Assembly (NCBI RefSeq): GCF_002858745.1
Contig: NZ_PJRO01000012.1
Location: forward strand, 163,321 to 227,320
Origin: Mesorhizobium loti
Lineage (GTDB): Bacteria; Pseudomonadota; Alphaproteobacteria; Rhizobiales; Rhizobiaceae
Reading direction: 5' to 3'
DNA: 64,000 bases
Below, piece after piece: positions 34,129 to 43,590 of this stretch (position 1 is its first letter; each line of letters starts with the position of its first letter). A program made the translations under genes and the position numbers. Below the pieces are notes generated by a model. The model was not told where the DNA came from. It ran no database searches and saw only the letters and a program-made list of their open reading frames with translations.

Positions 34129-34389
34129 GTGCAGGTACTCGTCCGCGACAACAACGTTGATCAGGCGCTTCGCGCGCTCAAGAAGAAGATGCAGCGCGAA
34201 GGCATCTTCCGTGAAATGAAGATGCGCGGTCACTACGAGAAGCCGTCTGAGAAGCGTGCGCGTGAGAAGGCCGAGGCCGTGCGCCGCGCCCGCAAGCTGG
34301 CTCGCAAGCGCGCCCAGCGCGAAGGCCTGCTGCCGTCGACCCCGCGCCCGACCCCGACCGGTCCCGGTGCAGCGCGCGCTCCGCGCTGA
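34129..34389 (+). CDS. rpsU: 30S ribosomal protein S21
   Basis: An 86-residue bS21 protein: QVLVRDNNVDQALRALKKKM, then GIFREMKMRGHYEKPSEKRA, then a very basic helix and a P/T-rich tail. The tail makes it about 15 residues longer than E. coli S21, which is usual in Rhizobiales. The GTG start at 34129 follows AGGA. It has its own terminator. Confidence 0.95.
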   Translation: MQVLVRDNNVDQALRALKKKMQREGIFREMKMRGHYEKPSEKRAREKAEAVRRARKLARKRAQREGLLPSTPRPTPTGPGAARAPR

Positions 34390-34426
34390 TCCTGCCTGCA
34401 CTTCGTCCTTTTCGAAGGATACCCAA

Positions 34427-34458
34427 GGTGGCGCGATGTAAATCGCCGCCACCTTTTT
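34427..34458 (+). terminator. Intrinsic terminator after rpsU
   Basis: GGTGGCG and CGCCACC enclose GAT/ATC and a GTAA loop, followed directly by TTTTTG. It lies about 40 bases after the rpsU stop. Confidence 0.85.
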
Positions 34459-34558
34459 GTTTGACGCAAGCTGATATTTGTATAACGCAGGACGGCGGGA
34501 CAGGGGCCGGTACGATAGCCCGGGATGCCGGGCGTCGATGTTGAGGATACGGCAGCCG

Positions 34559-35404
34559 ATGCATGTTTTGACCACGGAGCGCAAAAACTCCTTGAATGGT
34601 TTTGTCTTGAGCGCCGCCTTGCTGGCCGGCCTGGCGCTTGCCGGCTGCCAGTCCACCCCAACAGGCGAACTCAATGCAATCGACAAGGCCCAGGGGTCGA
34701 GCCAGAACATCTCTTCGCTCTCTTCGGTCGTCGACCGCAACCCACGCGACCCTGAAGCCTACAATGTGCGCGGTTCGGCCTACGGCCGCGGCGGCAATTA
34801 CCAGGCAGCGCTGAAGGACTTCGACACCGCGATTCAGCTGAAACCCGATTTCTACCAGGCCTACTCGAACCGCGCGCTGATCTACCGTTTCATCGGCGAC
34901 CAGCAGAAGGCACTGGCTGACTACAATCGCTCCATCCAGATAAACGCGAATTACGACGCTGCCTATATCGGCCGTGGCAACCTCTATCGCAAAGCCGGCC
35001 GCACGCAGGATGCCTTCAACGATTTCCAGAAGGCAATCCAGCTCGATACCACCGATGCCCGCGCCTATCACAACCGCGGACTGATCTATCAGAGCCAGGG
35101 CCAGCACACCTTCGCCATCGAGGATTTCTCGACCGCGATCTCGTTGTCGCCTGACGCCTCCGAACCTTACAACGGCCGCGGCTTGTCCTATCTGGCGCTC
35201 AACCAGGACGACAACGCCTTCGCCGACTTCAACATGGCCATCAAGCTTGACGGCAAGAACGCCGAAGCCTGGACCAACCAGGGGCTCATCTACGAGCGCA
35301 AGGGCGACAAGGCCAAGGCGACAAAATCCTACAAGGAAGCCGCCCGGCTGGCGCCAACCTATCAGCCGGCACGCGACGGCCTGTCGCGCGTGGGCGGCGC
35401 CTGA
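34559..35404 (+). CDS. TPR-repeat lipoprotein (NlpI-like)
   Basis: A 281-residue protein with a lipoprotein signal (NGFVLSAALLAGLALAGC, lipobox cysteine near residue 33). About six tetratricopeptide repeats follow from residue 65 to the end, such as AYNVRGSAYGRGGNYQAALK and AYHNRGLIYQSQGQHTFAIE. It probably acts as a periplasmic scaffold. The ATG at 34559 is preferred because it directly precedes the signal peptide; GAGGA lies 11 bases upstream. It follows the rpsU terminator, so it is a separate transcript. Confidence 0.88.
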   Translation: MHVLTTERKNSLNGFVLSAALLAGLALAGCQSTPTGELNAIDKAQGSSQNISSLSSVVDRNPRDPEAYNVRGSAYGRGGNYQAALKDFDTAIQLKPDFYQAYSNRALIYRFIGDQQKALADYNRSIQINANYDAAYIGRGNLYRKAGRTQDAFNDFQKAIQLDTTDARAYHNRGLIYQSQGQHTFAIEDFSTAISLSPDASEPYNGRGLSYLALNQDDNAFADFNMAIKLDGKNAEAWTNQGLIYERKGDKAKATKSYKEAARLAPTYQPARDGLSRVGGA

Positions 35405-35626
35405 GCCAAGCTGCGCGGACGCTCGGCAGACATCGGATCAAAGCGCCAGCATATCTGCGTTTGAACAGCGCTGCGCTTTTAAACCGTGGCTGATCGGCAA
35501 CGGCATCCCCTCATTTTAACCACGCGACAACTCGACCACGATTGCGCCACCATCGCGCCACGGTTTTGAGGGAACGCTCTTGGTACTGAGCCGTTGTCCG
35601 GCATGAACTACAGAAGGATCGCCACC

Positions 35627-36097
35627 ATGAAAAAACTTGCTTGTTTAGCCGCCCTGGCCATGACGACCTTTGCCGCGCCGGCGAGCGCCGGCAAGGTTGA
35701 GCTCGGCGTTCTCGACTGCGTCATCGACGGCGGCCAGTCCTATATCGTCGCCTCCAACAAGGGCGTCACCTGCACCTATCGTCCCTACAACAGCCGCAAG
35801 TCCGAGCTCTATACCGGGGTCATCTCCAAGCTCGGCGTCGACCTCGGCATGACTCACCAGGGTCAACTGTCCTGGGCGGTCCTCGCCGCATCGAGCAGCT
35901 ATGATTCCGGCGCCCTTGCCGGCAAGTATTTCGGCGTCAACGCCGAAGCCAGCGTGGTGACCGGCGGTGGCCTTAACGTACTGCTCGGCGGCTTCGACAA
36001 TTCTTATGCACTGCAGCCGCTCTCGGTACAGGCGCAGACCGGCCTCAATGTTGCGGCCGCGGTGACCTCACTGGAACTGCAGCATTCGCTGAAGTGA
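35627..36097 (+). CDS. DUF992 family exported protein
   Basis: A 156-residue protein with a signal peptide (MKKLACLAALAMTTFAAPASA). The DUF992 pattern GVLDCVIDGGQSYIVAS, then CTYRPYN, follows, and the C-terminal part is glycine-rich with VLLGGFDNSYALQPLSVQ. The ATG at 35627 is preferred to upstream ATGs because AGGA lies eight bases before it. The family is common in Rhizobiales and its function is unknown. Confidence 0.85.
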   Translation: MKKLACLAALAMTTFAAPASAGKVELGVLDCVIDGGQSYIVASNKGVTCTYRPYNSRKSELYTGVISKLGVDLGMTHQGQLSWAVLAASSSYDSGALAGKYFGVNAEASVVTGGGLNVLLGGFDNSYALQPLSVQAQTGLNVAAAVTSLELQHSLK

Positions 36098-36111
36098 AGC
36101 TGACTTTCAGT

Positions 36112-36155
36112 CTTGGAGCGTTTCCGTTTTCACAGAAACACGGAAACGCTCCAAG
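36112..36155. terminator. 16-bp hairpin between convergent genes (palindrome family A)
   Basis: CTTGGAGCGTTTCCGT (36112-36127) and its exact reverse complement (36140-36155) surround a short inner TTTC-ACA-GAAA stem. It lies between the DUF992 and DUF4139 genes, which converge. Its arms match those at 14744-14772 and 46041-46080. Confidence 0.7.
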
Positions 36156-36202
36156 ATTTCCAACTGCGATTGCCTCGCAGCCATTGGTCGGACAGATCGG
36201 GC

Positions 36203-38188
36203 TCAGAACGCCCGCACCCGATCGCCCAGCACACGGCGTGCTTCTTCATATTTCGTGCGAGCATCGACAATATTCTTGTCCAGTTGCTCCAGCGCCCGTT
36301 CCTGATCCAGCATCTTCTGCGCATAGAGGCGCGCGAGATCCGATCCTTCGGGGGAAGCGCCAATGTTCTCACGAATCCGCCCCTGATCGGCGGTAATCCC
36401 GCCGCGGCGCTCCTGAAGGCTCGCCAAAGCCTGGCTTGCCTCATCACTCGCCTTGGCCGCATCCGCGATCGTGGCAAGCCGCACTTTGCTTTCGGCATCA
36501 AGCTCCGTGCTGGCGATCAATGCGAGAATGCGCTCGGCGCTCACGTCCTGAATGGCGACTGTCTCGACGACAGGCCGCTCCATCACCACGGGAAATTCCC
36601 TGGTCTTGCCGGGCTCGACCTCAAAACGCATCCGGTAGGCGGAACCGGCTAGCGTCGCTTCCTCGGCCTTCGGCAGCACCAGACGCCAATCCTGCACGCG
36701 CGGCTGCTCGATCACCATGCGCCTCGCCTCAGCGGCGATGTTCTTGACACGGTAGAGTGTTGTCTCACGCACCTTGCTTTCGATCTGCAATGCACCATCG
36801 ACCGACTTGACCTTGGTGACGGACGAGGCGGTCCGGTTTTCGCGGTCGACAAGGATTTTCTGTTCCGCACCGAAACCGACAAGGCGGGAATCGCCCGCCG
36901 GCAGAAGTGGAAACTGCGCTTCACCCGAAAACAGCGGCCCCGCGTCGGTAGCCTCGTAAATGGTGGCCGATCCGGCAGGCAGCGACGTCGTCCCATCATT
37001 CTTGAGGGTCATCCCCTGCCAGGGATTGCGCCCGCCGCCCTGATACCAGGCCACGGCTTCCGCCGGTACTTTCTGGTCGACAAACGGTATGGTCAGGCTT
37101 TCACCGGATCCAACGCTGACCGGAACCGACAGCGTGAAGCTGGCGCCCGCGGCATTTTCTTCGGTAGACGCCGGCGCAGCATCGGTCTGCTGAATCATCT
37201 CATCCTGAACGTCGGCCATTGCGTTGCGAGCCATCATCCGCTTCTGTGCAGGCGCAGGCGCCTGTATCTCGGCAAAGTTGGCCACACCGCCGAGCGCGAC
37301 CTGCCCTTGATCGGTTCGCGGCAAGGCAGCCTGGCTCACCGGCGGCGCAATGATCTGGCGCGAGACATAATAGGGATCGTAAAGCGCCTGGCGAAAGGTA
37401 ACGGGCGCGGCCGACGACAGCGTCACCGCAACATCCTTCCAGGCATCGCCGGTCATATTCTCCAACACCACCCAGCCTTGCAGTTGTGCCTTGTCCTCGC
37501 CCGCTTTCGGCAAGATCAGACGGTATGCGGTTTTCCAGACGGGAGCTTCAGCAACATAGCCGATGCGCACGGTGCGCTGCGCACCGTCAGCCAGATGGAT
37601 GGAGATGTCCCGCCCGGAACGATCTTGGGCGCCGCGCAGCGCGGTCAGCGCGCCGGAAACCTGTTCGCCCAGCCGTGCATCGGCAAACTCAAGACCTTGC
37701 GCGTCCTCAAGAACAAACTGATCCATCGAAGCGCCGGAAAATACCCAGACGCGCGTCCGCGTGATTGTCCGGCCGTCCTTGTCCATGACCTGCTCGGGTT
37801 GGACGCTGGCAATGCGGCCCGCCATACTGCGTGGCGCCGAGACCCTGATCTCCGCGCCCTTCAGGGCCGCCATCAGAGACGGCATGCTGTCCAGATCTGA
37901 GCGCGAGAAAGGCAGCGCGTTGAAGGCTTCGTCGGCACCCGCCTTGCCCGGCAGCGTTGCCGAACCCGTGCCGGCAGGATCGAGGACGATCATGCTTTTG
38001 AGAATGTCGTCGACCTGGTCAAGCCGCGATCGCAAGGTCAGCGTTTCCTTACCGGTGACCGTCGCTTCATATTCGAAATAACCGACGCCCCCGGTACCGA
38101 GGACCGCTCGTTTGAGCACAAGATCGGCAGAATGAGCAGGGGCAGTCATCGCGGTTGCTCCGAGCAGAATGAGGGTGAAAAGACGCAT
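36203..38188 (-). CDS. DUF4139 domain-containing exported protein
   Basis: A 661-residue protein with a signal peptide (MRLFTLILLGATAMTAPAHS), a long beta-rich region with the DUF4139 core (SVGSGESLTIPFVDQ, then AEARRMVIEQPRV) and a C-terminal coiled coil of about 90 residues (REN-to-RVRAF, rich in E, R, L and A). Some relatives are annotated as mucoidy-inhibitor MuiA-like, but the function is unproven. The ATG at 38188 is chosen because GAGG precedes it and it starts the signal peptide; the frame runs 118 codons further upstream without support. Confidence 0.8.
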   Translation of the reverse strand: MRLFTLILLGATAMTAPAHSADLVLKRAVLGTGGVGYFEYEATVTGKETLTLRSRLDQVDDILKSMIVLDPAGTGSATLPGKAGADEAFNALPFSRSDLDSMPSLMAALKGAEIRVSAPRSMAGRIASVQPEQVMDKDGRTITRTRVWVFSGASMDQFVLEDAQGLEFADARLGEQVSGALTALRGAQDRSGRDISIHLADGAQRTVRIGYVAEAPVWKTAYRLILPKAGEDKAQLQGWVVLENMTGDAWKDVAVTLSSAAPVTFRQALYDPYYVSRQIIAPPVSQAALPRTDQGQVALGGVANFAEIQAPAPAQKRMMARNAMADVQDEMIQQTDAAPASTEENAAGASFTLSVPVSVGSGESLTIPFVDQKVPAEAVAWYQGGGRNPWQGMTLKNDGTTSLPAGSATIYEATDAGPLFSGEAQFPLLPAGDSRLVGFGAEQKILVDRENRTASSVTKVKSVDGALQIESKVRETTLYRVKNIAAEARRMVIEQPRVQDWRLVLPKAEEATLAGSAYRMRFEVEPGKTREFPVVMERPVVETVAIQDVSAERILALIASTELDAESKVRLATIADAAKASDEASQALASLQERRGGITADQGRIRENIGASPEGSDLARLYAQKMLDQERALEQLDKNIVDARTKYEEARRVLGDRVRAF

Positions 38189-38402
38189 CGAGTACCTCGT
38201 TTCATCAGATTCGGCGACGCTGCAGACTATTCGTGGCGATGTGATGAACGAAAGCCAGATATCCGGCAACGGGCAGGACGCAGTCAGGACCCCGTTGGCG
38301 AGCCGCAAAATAACGCTTGCATTCAACCGCACTTGAGGTTTTACAAGTAAACACTTGGAAAATACCGTGCCAGTCGCAGCTGGCGGCTTCGGACGAGCGC
38401 AC

Positions 38403-39842
38403 ATGACACAAGACAGGGTGAACCAGGTGGATTGGCGCGCATTGTGGGCCAGCGGCGACCTCGCGCGCTTCTGTTTCATTTCGCTGGGCATCCTGCTGCA
38501 CGCCACCAACGAGACGATGGTGGCGACCATCATGCCTGCCATGGTCGGCGATCTGTCCGGCGTGCAACTGGTCGGCTGGTCGCTGGCGATCTACGAACTC
38601 GGCGCCATCGTCGCAGGTGCCGCAGCAGGGCGGATGGTCAGCTATGTCGCGTTGCGCAGCAATGTCGTGGTCGCCGCCCTGCTCTATTCGACCGGCGCCT
38701 TCCTCTGCGCCATGGCACCGTCCATGCAGGCTTTCCTCGCTGGCCGTCTGATCGAAGGCCTTGGTGGCGGCGCACTGGTTTCGCTCGCCTTTGTTTCGGT
38801 CGAACGGTTGTTTCCGCGCGCGATCTGGCCGCAGCTGTTTGGCATCATGTCGGCAATCTGGGGAGTGGCAGCCTTCAGCGGCCCGATGCTCGGGGCGCTG
38901 ATGGCCGAATTGCTGTCCTGGCGCTGGGCCTTCGGTGTTTTCGTCATCGGTGGCGCCGTAATGGCGCTGGCGAGCCTGACGGTGCTGAATACGCCGGAGG
39001 CCCGGCGCGCGCAAAGTAGCGGCGCAAAACTACCGCCTTTCCCTGTCGCACCACTGGCCTGCCTGGCAGTCAGTGTGATCCTGATCGCCTCGGCGGGCGT
39101 CGATGTCGCCTTGCTGCGCTCGAGCCTGCTGCTTGGTCTGGGGCTTGCGGGGTTAGCCTTGTTCTTCCGGATCGATGCGCTGAAGCCGCAATCCAGGCTG
39201 TTTCCGGCAAACCTGTTTTCATGGCGCACACCGGTCGGCAGCGGCATGACGATGATTGCCGCATTCTCGGTCGCGACCTGCTCCTTTGCGGTCTACGGAC
39301 CGCTGATCCTGACCAATCTGCACGGCATCTCGATGCTGACCACCGGCTACATCATCGCCGCCGAGTCGATCGCCTGGTCGATCCTGTCGATCCTGGTCGC
39401 CAATGCGCCGCCGAAGCGAGAACGGGCCATCATCGCCTGCGGCGCATTGATGATCGCCGCAGGCGTTGCCGGCTTCGCCTATACGATCCCGCATGGCTCG
39501 ATCCCGCTCATCCTTTTCTGCGCGCTGCTGCAAGGTGGCGGCTTCGGCATCGCCTGGCCTTTCGTGACGCGCATCATCGTTGCCTCCGCGCCCGCCAGCG
39601 AACAGACCATCGCCTCGTCCGCCGTGCCGACCATGCAGCGCATCGGCTATGCGGTGGGTGCCGCAAGTGCTGGCATTGTTGCCAACGCCAGCGGTTTTTC
39701 AGAAGGTCTTACCCGCGCGGCTGCGGCCAATGCCGGGGTCTGGCTCTTCCTGGCCTTCGTGCCACTCGGCCTGCTCGGTGCCATCGCCGCGTTCAAACTG
39801 TTCTCGGTACCAGGACAGCCGGGACAGCCGCAGGAGGCTTAA
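38403..39842 (+). CDS. MFS transporter (DHA2-like)
   Basis: A 479-residue major facilitator with about 14 hydrophobic segments. It shows NETMVATIMPAMVGDL in helix 1, the motif-A-like loop GRMVSYVALRSNVV, and a C-terminal AIAAFKLFSV. This group exports drugs or small metabolites. The ATG at 38403 is tentative, since the frame is open back to a TTG at 38355. It converges with coaBC, 20 bases between the stops. Confidence 0.85.
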   Translation: MTQDRVNQVDWRALWASGDLARFCFISLGILLHATNETMVATIMPAMVGDLSGVQLVGWSLAIYELGAIVAGAAAGRMVSYVALRSNVVVAALLYSTGAFLCAMAPSMQAFLAGRLIEGLGGGALVSLAFVSVERLFPRAIWPQLFGIMSAIWGVAAFSGPMLGALMAELLSWRWAFGVFVIGGAVMALASLTVLNTPEARRAQSSGAKLPPFPVAPLACLAVSVILIASAGVDVALLRSSLLLGLGLAGLALFFRIDALKPQSRLFPANLFSWRTPVGSGMTMIAAFSVATCSFAVYGPLILTNLHGISMLTTGYIIAAESIAWSILSILVANAPPKRERAIIACGALMIAAGVAGFAYTIPHGSIPLILFCALLQGGGFGIAWPFVTRIIVASAPASEQTIASSAVPTMQRIGYAVGAASAGIVANASGFSEGLTRAAAANAGVWLFLAFVPLGLLGAIAAFKLFSVPGQPGQPQEA

Positions 39843-39849
39843 GCCTCCT
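39832..39849. terminator. Palindromic hairpin across the MFS stop codon
   Basis: AGGAGGC-TTAA-GCCTCCT forms a 7-bp stem whose loop contains the TAA stop of the MFS gene. It lies between convergent genes and may end both transcripts, though no T-tract follows. Confidence 0.4.
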
Positions 39850-39862
39850 CCAGAGCGACAGA

Positions 39863-41089
39863 TCAGACTGCCTTCAGGCGCTCTGCGATCAGCCCCGCGA
39901 GACGCGACGCCACCTCGTCCTTGGTAAGCTCAGGCCACTCCTCGACGCCATTTTTCGAGACGATACGAACACGGTTGCGGTCACCGCCCATGACACCAGT
40001 CGGGCCAACACCGCTGTCGTGCGAGACATCGTTCGCGACAATGAAGTCGGCGCCTTTCTTACTCAATTTGACTGCTGCGTTCTTCTGGATGTCCTGTGTC
40101 TCGGCAGCGAAGCCAACCACAAGGCGAGGCCGCTTCGCATGATGCCCAACACCGGCCAGAATATCGGGGTTTTCCACCATCTGCAGTGCGGGAGGGCCCT
40201 CGCCTGCCACTTTCTTGATCTTCTCGCCGGCGGAGTTAGCCGTACGCCAATCGGCCACGGCAGCGACAAACACCGCCACATCGGCCGGCAACAGCCCTTC
40301 AACAGCGGCCTGCATCTGCCGCGCAGTCTCGACATGCACCGTCGCCACACCCGTAGGATCAGCGATCGTTACCGGACCGGAGACCAGATGCACCTCGGCA
40401 CCGAGCCTCGCGAGAGCGCCGGCCAAGGCGTGACCCTGCTTTCCCGAGGAACGGTTGGCGATGTAACGCACGGGATCGATCGGCTCATGCGTCGGACCGG
40501 ACGTGACGATGACCTTCATGCCGGCCAGCGGTTTCGGCAGGCTGTCGAACTGTGCCTCGATCGCCGCGACGATCTCCAGCGGCTCGGCCATGCGGCCCTC
40601 GCCGGCTTCGCCGCTTTCGGCCATCTCGCCCTTGGCCGGACCTATGAAGGCCACGCCGTCCCTGAGAAGCGTGGAATGGTTGCGCCGCGTTGCCGGATGC
40701 GCCCACATCCTGGGGTTCATCGCCGGCGCCATCAGCACCTTCTTGTCGGTGGCAAGCAGCACCGTCGAGGCAAGGTCGTTGGCATGGCCGTTGGCGAGCT
40801 TGGCCATAAGATCCGCCGTTGCTGGCGCCACAACAATCAGATCCGCCTCACGCGACAGCCTGATATGACCGACATCGTGCTCATCCTGGCGATCGAACAG
40901 GTCGGTGAAAACATGGTCGGCCGAGAGCGCGCCAACCGAAAGCTGAGTGACGAATTCCTGTGCTGCTGCCGTCATGACGCAACGCACGGCGGCCCCGCGT
41001 TCGCGCAGCCGCCGGATCAGGTCCAGCGACTTGTAGGCCGCGATGCCGCCACCGATGACGAGAAGGACGCGTTTTCCGGAAAGGGTCAT
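39863..41089 (-). CDS. coaBC: Bifunctional phosphopantothenoylcysteine decarboxylase / phosphopantothenate-cysteine ligase
   Basis: A 408-residue two-domain enzyme of CoA synthesis. The N-terminal CoaC flavoprotein has VIGGGIAAYK, catalytic His75 in HDVGHIRL and LMAPAMNPRMW (Asn124/125 region). The C-terminal CoaB domain has VTSGPTHEPIDPVRYIANRS. The flap motif reads ESGEAGEGRM, with Ser159 where E. coli CoaC has its catalytic cysteine (ACGDIGPGRM). It follows ubiB by 24 bases in the ubiE-ubiB-coaBC order usual in this group. Confidence 0.95.
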   Translation of the reverse strand: MTLSGKRVLLVIGGGIAAYKSLDLIRRLRERGAAVRCVMTAAAQEFVTQLSVGALSADHVFTDLFDRQDEHDVGHIRLSREADLIVVAPATADLMAKLANGHANDLASTVLLATDKKVLMAPAMNPRMWAHPATRRNHSTLLRDGVAFIGPAKGEMAESGEAGEGRMAEPLEIVAAIEAQFDSLPKPLAGMKVIVTSGPTHEPIDPVRYIANRSSGKQGHALAGALARLGAEVHLVSGPVTIADPTGVATVHVETARQMQAAVEGLLPADVAVFVAAVADWRTANSAGEKIKKVAGEGPPALQMVENPDILAGVGHHAKRPRLVVGFAAETQDIQKNAAVKLSKKGADFIVANDVSHDSGVGPTGVMGGDRNRVRIVSKNGVEEWPELTKDEVASRLAGLIAERLKAV

Positions 41090-41113
41090 GCTTTGCTCTC
41101 AGCAGCAATGCCG

Positions 41114-42688
41114 TCAGATTAGCTTCCATGCAATGAAGATCAAGGTCAGCGCGATCACCCACAGCGCAACGCGCCCCGAACGCGTGTGACGGGCCTCAGC
41201 CTTCCCAATCGCCCTGGCGGTAGCGTCATCGAACCGCAGGCCGTGTTCGGCCATCAGGTCGATCTCGCGCGACAGCCGCTCTGCGCGCGCCGCTATGTCC
41301 GGCGCCTGCCGGGCCAGCGAGACAAGCGCACCCACCCCCTCACGAGCATCTTCAAACATGCCAAGCGGACCGAGATTGGAACGAATCCAGTCGCCCACCA
41401 CCGGCTCAGCCGTCTTCCACATGTTGAAAGCCGGGTCGAGCGTACGGGCAACGCCTTCCACGACCACCATCGTTTTCTGCAGCAGAACCAGTTCCGGTCG
41501 CGTCTGCATGTCAAACAATTCCGTCACCTCGAACAGCAGCGTCAGCAGTTTGGCCATCGAGATGGTTTCCGCCGGCTGTCCATGGATCGGCTCGCCAATG
41601 GCCCGGATCGCCTGCGCAAAGGCGGCGACATCATGCTTGTGCGGCACATAACCGGCCTCGAAATGCACTTCCGCCACGCGCAGGTAATTGCGGGTGATGA
41701 AACCATAGAGGATTTCGGCCAGGAACCGCCGCTCCTTCTTGCCGAGGCGCCCCGCAATGCCAAGGTCCACCGCCACGATCGTGCCGTCGGCCTCTACGAA
41801 CAGATTTCCCGGATGCATGTCGGCATGGAAAAAGCCGTCGCGCAGCGTGTGACGCAGAAAGGATTGGATCAGGTTCGCGGCAATTGCCTTGAGATCATGT
41901 CCTGCTTCGGCAAGACCGGCGATATCGTTCATCTTGACACCGTCGACCCACTCCATGGTGAGCACGTCGCGGCCGGTACGCTCCCAATCGACCGCCGGCA
42001 CGCGAAACCCGGGATCGGTCTTGGTATTTTCGCCCAGCTCTGAAAGTGCAGCGCCTTCAAGCCGCAGATCCATTTCGATCTTGGTGGTCTGGGCCAGCGT
42101 TTCGGTCACTTCGACGGGGCGAAGGCGCCGCGACGACGGAATGTATTTTTCCTGCAGCCGCGCCGCCAGGAAGTAGCTTTCCAGGTCATGGTGGAACCGC
42201 TTGCGCACGCCCGGGCGGATCACCTTGACGGCAACCCTGGTCGGGATCCCATCATGCAGCACTTCGGCCTCATGCACCTGCGCGATCGAGGCGGCCGCTA
42301 CCGGTTCCTCCAGGCGGACATAAAGTTCGGAAACGGAGCGACCAAGCGAAGACTCGATCGCCGCCACGGCCTGGGATTGCGGGAAAGTGCCCATCTTGTC
42401 CTGCAAGAGGGCAAGATCGAGCGCAATGTCGTTACCCACCACATCCGGTCGCGTCGCCAGGAATTGCCCGAGCTTGACGTAGGACGGCCCCAGCCGTGCC
42501 ACCGCATGCGCCATGCGATCGCTGCGGCCCTCGCGCAAGGCGCGACGGCGCGTGAACAGCCTGGCCGTCCGCCAGCCGAATTTCGGCATCCCGGTCAGCT
42601 GGTCGCCTGGGATTGCGGCGACGACGCCCTCGCGCACCAGCACCCAGCCGGCCCGAACGAGCCGGAAAGCCGCACCGACAGAAGTCAT
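41114..42688 (-). CDS. ubiB: UbiB family protein (ubiquinone biosynthesis kinase-like ATPase)
   Basis: A 524-residue ABC1/UbiB protein that assists ubiquinone synthesis. The KxGQ motif is in SYVKLGQFLATRPD, the alanine-rich loop in VAAASIAQVHEAEV, the lysine region in RVAVKVIRPG and the metal loop in VAVDLGIAG. A C-terminal transmembrane segment (VALWVIALTLIFIAWKLI) anchors it. The ATG at 42688 starts near the typical family N-terminus, 13 bases after ubiE. Confidence 0.95.
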   Translation of the reverse strand: MTSVGAAFRLVRAGWVLVREGVVAAIPGDQLTGMPKFGWRTARLFTRRRALREGRSDRMAHAVARLGPSYVKLGQFLATRPDVVGNDIALDLALLQDKMGTFPQSQAVAAIESSLGRSVSELYVRLEEPVAAASIAQVHEAEVLHDGIPTRVAVKVIRPGVRKRFHHDLESYFLAARLQEKYIPSSRRLRPVEVTETLAQTTKIEMDLRLEGAALSELGENTKTDPGFRVPAVDWERTGRDVLTMEWVDGVKMNDIAGLAEAGHDLKAIAANLIQSFLRHTLRDGFFHADMHPGNLFVEADGTIVAVDLGIAGRLGKKERRFLAEILYGFITRNYLRVAEVHFEAGYVPHKHDVAAFAQAIRAIGEPIHGQPAETISMAKLLTLLFEVTELFDMQTRPELVLLQKTMVVVEGVARTLDPAFNMWKTAEPVVGDWIRSNLGPLGMFEDAREGVGALVSLARQAPDIAARAERLSREIDLMAEHGLRFDDATARAIGKAEARHTRSGRVALWVIALTLIFIAWKLI

Positions 42689-42701
42689 GAACGCACCTGC
42701 C

Positions 42702-43478
42702 TCAAAGCTTCCAGCCCGAATGGGCGGCCGCGATGCCACCAGCGTAGTTGCGGAAGCTGACGCGCCCGAAACCGGCCTTGCCGATCATCGCCGCGAAGTT
42801 CTGCTGGTTCGGGAACTTGGCGATGGATTCGACCAGATAGGAATAGGGTTCGCCATCTCCGGTCACCGCCTTGCCGATCTTGGGAATGGCGTTGAACGAC
42901 CAGGCTTCATAGACCTTGTCGAGCAGCGGCATCTCCACTTCGGAGAACTCGAGGCACAGGAAACGGCCGCCGGGCTTGAGCACCCGGAAGGCCTCGGCCA
43001 GCGCAACTTCAATGCGCGGCACATTGCGGATGCCGAAGGCGATCGTATAGGCGTCGAAGGAATTGTCGGCGAATGGCAGGTCCTCGGCGTTGGCTTCGAT
43101 GAAATCGATATTCGCAGCCAGCCCGCGCTTTTCCGCCCGCTCACGGCCGACGGCCAGCATCGAGCCATTGATGTCGAGCACGGTGGCGTGAGCCTGGCCC
43201 TGGCTGGCACCGACAATGCGGAAGGCGATGTCACCGGTGCCGCCTGCCACATCCAGCACCTTCCAGCCCGGTCTTTTTGGCGGGTTGAGCCAGGTAACCA
43301 TGGCATCCTTCCACAGGCGGTGCATGCCGGCCGACATCAGGTCGTTCATCAGGTCGTAGCGCTTGGCGACCTTGTGAAACACCTCATTGACCAGCGGTTG
43401 CTTCTCGCCGCTACCGACCTGCCGGAAGCCGTAGGAGGTTTCCATGCCGCCAGTAACAGTGGTTCTCTCAACAGACAT
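42702..43478 (-). CDS. ubiE: Ubiquinone/menaquinone biosynthesis C-methyltransferase
   Basis: A 258-residue class I SAM methyltransferase. It has FHKVAKRYDLMNDLMSAGMH, the SAM motif LDVAGGTGDIAFRIV and the C-terminal FRNYAGGIAAAHSGWKL, all diagnostic of UbiE. It methylates the ubiquinone precursor ring. It is the first gene of ubiE-ubiB-coaBC and is divergent from the adenosine deaminase gene. Confidence 0.96.
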   Translation of the reverse strand: MSVERTTVTGGMETSYGFRQVGSGEKQPLVNEVFHKVAKRYDLMNDLMSAGMHRLWKDAMVTWLNPPKRPGWKVLDVAGGTGDIAFRIVGASQGQAHATVLDINGSMLAVGRERAEKRGLAANIDFIEANAEDLPFADNSFDAYTIAFGIRNVPRIEVALAEAFRVLKPGGRFLCLEFSEVEMPLLDKVYEAWSFNAIPKIGKAVTGDGEPYSYLVESIAKFPNQQNFAAMIGKAGFGRVSFRNYAGGIAAAHSGWKL

Positions 43479-43590
43479 CTTTTCGATCCGCCATAAAATC
43501 GGCCGGACCATAGCCGATCGCAGTAGGCGACGCTATTGTCAAAGGCGCGGTGTTCGGCCGCGTCCGCCGGCCCGTTCACAGGAATGCCTC

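Noticed and set aside
39221..41122. A 633-codon open frame crossing the MFS and coaBC genes
   Set aside because: It overlaps one gene in another frame and the next antisense, and encodes no recognisable domain.
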